From the NCBI GenBank assembly GCA_030407315.1, contig JALQPE010002430.1:62001-126000 (forward strand): a stretch of 64,000 nt of DNA. The letters are read 5' to 3'. The position numbers and the translations under genes are program-made. The DNA is from Asparagopsis taxiformis (Eukaryota; Rhodophyta; Florideophyceae; Bonnemaisoniales; Bonnemaisoniaceae). This document shows, piece after piece, positions 60,937 to 64,000 of this stretch; position 1 is the stretch's first letter; each line of letters begins with the position of its first letter. The notes beneath the pieces are model-generated. The model saw nothing but the letters and a program-made list of their open reading frames with translations. It searched no databases and was not told the DNA's origin.

Positions 60937-63099
60937 GGAGCAATTCTTGAAAGCGGATTTGGCTGCAGGAAACTATTCCGAACAGGCCAGAGTTCGTGCA
61001 GTTCTCTTCGACGGAGAATCTGGCTGGGTGTACGGTGAAATTGTTGTTCAACGGATCGTTTAGGGGTGCTCCGGACGTCCAAAATTGTGTCAACCTCGAG
61101 ATGACGGCGTACTACACTTGTAGCCGTTGGTGGGCCGGGCTGAAACCGAACTCGGTTGGTACCTTTGGGCAGGAATGGATTGCTGGTTTGTTGGAAATCT
61201 TCGGGTACGTGAAGGAGGTGGCCGAGTATTGGAACGTTTCGGATGTGTTGAGGATGCTGGATGGCTCCATTCCCAGCGTGGGTGACCCGAGCAAGAGCTT
61301 CGACATTCACTCACGCGTTTTCGAAGTTTTTGCGCTGATGGTGCCCAAGAAGGGGTTCTGAGCGGACTTACATCCCAAGGAAGGCCCTCCCAATGGCTCT
61401 AAGTTTGAGAACATCTTTCCCAAACGGAAGTCTGTGTTTTGAAAGGACGCCAGGAAAATGCTCCTGCGCGTAACTGGCTACCGCGACATGGAAATGTGGA
61501 AACAATTTTACGTGGTGGACCCACACATCCCACATGCTGCGCTCCCAGTCACATGTGGTCATGATTCCGCCATCCCTTCCCCTTCCATTTCCATTTCCCT
61601 GACCATCCCTTCATCCTCCATTCTTTGCCTTTGGAGAATCCAATTGAGGTAGTACCACCTCAATTAGATTCTTCCAGCTATTCCGAGGCTGCCTCTGTTT
61701 CTGCCACTACCCCTGTCGTGTCTGCATCGTCCGGAGTGGAAACTTCTGGGAAAGTGATGCCCAAAAGGAGTACCTGCCTGAAAGAGAGTCGTTCCGGTCG
61801 TGGTGGAACAGCGACGGCGGGTGGTGCGAGCCCTGTTCAGGTCGTCGAACTGGAGAGCGCACCCAAGGATGCGGGTAAAAGCTCCATCCTCGGGAAGCGC
61901 AACTGGGAAACCGCTTCTGCGACGCCAGAGCCCTCTACCAAAAAGAGGAAGCTCAATGAGACTTCATCAAAGTCGTCGTCAAAGAAATCCAAGTCGGCTT
62001 CCAGAGGACGTTCTCGGGAGCCGATTCTCCAGTTCGACGACGCCCATGAGAATCCCATTCCCGACAGTATCGTCGATGAGAATGTCGCCGCCGTTCTCCC
62101 CAGCGCAATTGCGTCTGGTAGCCCGATGAAGTACTACATGGAAATTACGACGGTAGAGACGGTGCGGGCGGAAATAAAGGCGGCAGCATTCCTGGCAGCT
62201 GCATCACCAGGTGCTGAGGACTCGGTGGTGGAATAGTACTTTGTGGTGAAGCGGCGTTGCTGGACAACATGGGGGTGGTTGTTGTGGAAGGCCTCTTGCA
62301 GTCGTCCACGGCTGGTAGTGCGACGCATGACCTCTTCAGTCACTTTTCTCGGCAGTTCCCGCTGGTTGAGGAGGTTGAAAAGCCACAGAAACCCTCCCAG
62401 CAGTCTGATTCTGATTATGAAGACAGGAAACCACAGGACGAGCCGCCAGCTTTCGCAAAGCCCGGCTTCGATCCTTCGCCGTGGCAGTTCATCCACAACG
62501 TGGGTGATGCGAAGGACCGCATAGATGGTGGTCGTGGGCGCCTCACTCTGCCGCGGCGTGAGTTGTGCGACAAGCTGGAGGAGGGGAATTTGGATATGTA
62601 CAGGAACAAGTTGGTGGCAGAGCTTGCTCTTGGTGTTTGTGCGGATTTCTCGAAGTTGGGAATGGAGGGTGAGGATCCTGTCTTTTCCCGAAGACAGGAT
62701 TACGGCTGCTTCTTAAAACAGATGGGGCTGCGGACCAGGATGGGCACACGGACTTCTGAGTATCCCAATTTTGAGGAGTCGGACCTACCCAATCCCCATC
62801 CTATTTCATGATGTCGAGCGGAGCCGATGGGTTCTTTATAGTAGCTGCACCTTATAGTCATGTATGCCTGGTCCATACGGACGCCGACATGTGGAAGGTT
62901 CCCGTTAACCACTTTTATGTGCCACCCTATTCCGTCTTAGTTGATCGCGGTGACCTTTACCATTATGGGGTCGGCTTCAGGTGAGGAGATCTTCCTGTGG
63001 GAGCAGAATTTAGTCTATGGTCTGCCCACGCGCGGCCACATCTACTTGAAGACGGAGAAGGACGTCCTCACGGACCACATCCACACCGTCGAATATTAA
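60937..63099 (+). pseudogene. Broken gene, possible double-stranded beta-helix (2OG-oxygenase-like) C-terminus
   Basis: Coding-like pieces follow one another in shifting plus-strand frames. One starts at ATG 60937 (MEQFLKADLAAGNYSEQ). A second frame, 60996-61652, is interrupted only by two TGA codons (61359 and 61440). Then 61625-62236 is Ser/Lys-rich with nuclear-localisation-like STKKRKLNE and SKKSKSASRGRSR. Then 62257-62811 has PWQFIHNVGDAKDRIDGGRG and RRQDYGCFLKQMG. After a shift near 62811 comes ADGFFIVAAPYSHVCLV, VPPYSVLVDRGDLYHYGVGF and a last piece ending TDHIHTVEY at 63099. The PPYSVLVDRGDLYHYG segment recalls the distal His of 2OG-Fe oxygenase-like folds, but a clear H-x-D is lacking (RQD occupies the likely place). 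At least four lesions; introns could explain some. The family is uncertain. Confidence 0.45.
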
Positions 63100-63298
63100 A
63101 AGTATGACAGGAGCAATAGATAGCATACGAGAAGTATTAAAACCTATGCTATTGTTCCCTGCTATGAAGTTCTGTCTTTCTCATCTCAACATTATTCGCT
63201 TAGCCCACCTTTCTATTTTCATCTATACATCTGACCTTCATGTCATAGTTTAGTGCTACTAAGCCTATTGATTGCTACTTTTTTGTATTAGTCTACAA

Positions 63299-63334
63299 CT
63301 TTACATGATTTCACTATAGTGAAATCATGTAAAG
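63299..63334. repeat. 36-bp perfect palindrome
   Basis: CTTTACATGATTTCACTA is followed directly by its exact reverse complement. Confidence 0.9.
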
Positions 63335-63448
63335 CTATAGCTAGACCGTAGGGGGGGGACTAGTTTTAGACCTTGACAACCCGTGAGGTTCGACTATAAG
63401 AGACGTTGCTGAGATAACACATGACACAGAATGCTCCTGGAAGCCACT

Positions 63449-63959
63449 CACAGCCGTACAAACGTTCTGCTGAGCCATGTTCCTGACTTCCCAATTCCTT
63501 GCTCACCCTTCCCTAGGTGGGAGGGGGACGGAACTCTCAGCCCCTACAGCGGAAGCCGTTTACCGGGGATTCTTACAGCAAAGTCATCGTTACGATGACT
63601 TTGCTGTAAGAAAGCGTTTCCATTACAGTGGCCAAAAAAATTTTACCGGGTAAAAAATCATGGCAGCTGTAATGATTTATTTTCTTACAGCAAAGTCATC
63701 GTAACGATGACTTTGCTGTAAGAAAGCGTTTCAATTACAGTGGCCAAGAATTTTTTTACCGGGTAAAAAATCATGGCTGCTGTAATGATTTATTTTCTTA
63801 CAGCAAAGTCATCGTAACGATGACTTTGCTGTAAGCATCCCTGGTAAATTGCTTCCGCTGTAAGCGGCAGGGACTTCCGTCCTTTTCCGACCTAGGGAAG
63901 GGTGAGGAAGGAATTATGAAGTCAGGAAACAGGGTATAGGAATGGTATGGACGGCTGTA
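63449..63959. mobile_element. Fold-back element with nested hairpins
   Basis: Outer arms: CAGCCGTAC (63451) against GGACGGCTG (ending 63957), TTCCTGACTTC against GAAGTCAGGAA, and CACCCTTCCCTAGGT against ACCTAGGGAAGGGTG, all in inverted order, so the arms are more than 100 bp long with mismatches. Inside, units of 112-113 bp start at 63572, 63684 and 63797. Each begins with a 39-nt palindrome (arm CTTACAGCAAAGTCATCGT) with one central base, T in the first and A in the other two. The two complete units also carry a second hairpin (ATTACAGTGGCC ... GGCAGCTGTAAT). There is no coding capacity. Resembles a MITE or fold-back transposon. Confidence 0.75.
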
Positions 63960-64000
63960 GGCGGCATTAGGTAACACATTGTGTTGTTTACACCCGGTTT

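Overview
This is nuclear DNA of a eukaryote, and most of it is LTR retrotransposons. There are no operons, no ribosome-binding sites and no recognisable rRNA or tRNA genes. The host cannot be named from the window alone. Chromodomain Ty3/gypsy elements, Copia elements with very short (110-131 bp) LTRs, and a gypsy-type gag-pol of a style I associate with oomycetes and aquatic protists or algae suggest an alga, an oomycete or a fungus-like lineage. Short-LTR Copia elements recall, from memory only, the GalEa-type clades of aquatic hosts, including red algae.

Layout. 1-3096 (minus): an open gypsy-type gag-pol running off the left edge. 3430-4790: broken cysteine-rich gene. 4790-7353: nothing recognised. 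7354-12082: Copia element 1, decayed. 12323-17224: Copia element 2, with 5-bp target duplication CGTGT, frameshifted. 17225-20488: unique DNA with a small secreted cysteine-rich protein gene (17644-18027, minus). 20489-25114: Copia element 3, intact single 1386-codon ORF, target duplication CGTTC. 25120-27292: unique DNA ending in roughly 155-bp tandem repeats. 27293-40153: a chromovirus on the minus strand (gag, -1 frameshift, protease, pol with chromodomain) that also carries a long plus-strand (antisense) coiled-coil ORF between pol and the 3' LTR. 40161-58460: a near-identical direct second copy of 12948-35879, without Copia element 3 and with an empty insertion site. 58461-64000: palindromes, a 35-bp minisatellite, a broken gene and a large fold-back element.

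How it fits together. The three Copia elements differ in sequence but share one architecture: a primer-binding site (GGTTATCGGCC...) of the internal half-tRNA type, no polypurine tract before the 3' LTR, and in its place a perfect 9-10-bp hairpin. The loop region of that hairpin carries a second copy of the first 13-16 bases of the LTR, always 48-51 bases upstream of the real LTR start. In elements 1 and 3 the 3' LTR begins TA while the 5' LTR and the hairpin copy begin TG, which suggests the hairpin copy is used to make the left end during reverse transcription. I regard this as the most likely undescribed system in the window. The chromovirus adds a textbook -1 frameshift signal (GGGAAAC, 6-nt spacer, 9-bp stem) and an antisense accessory gene.
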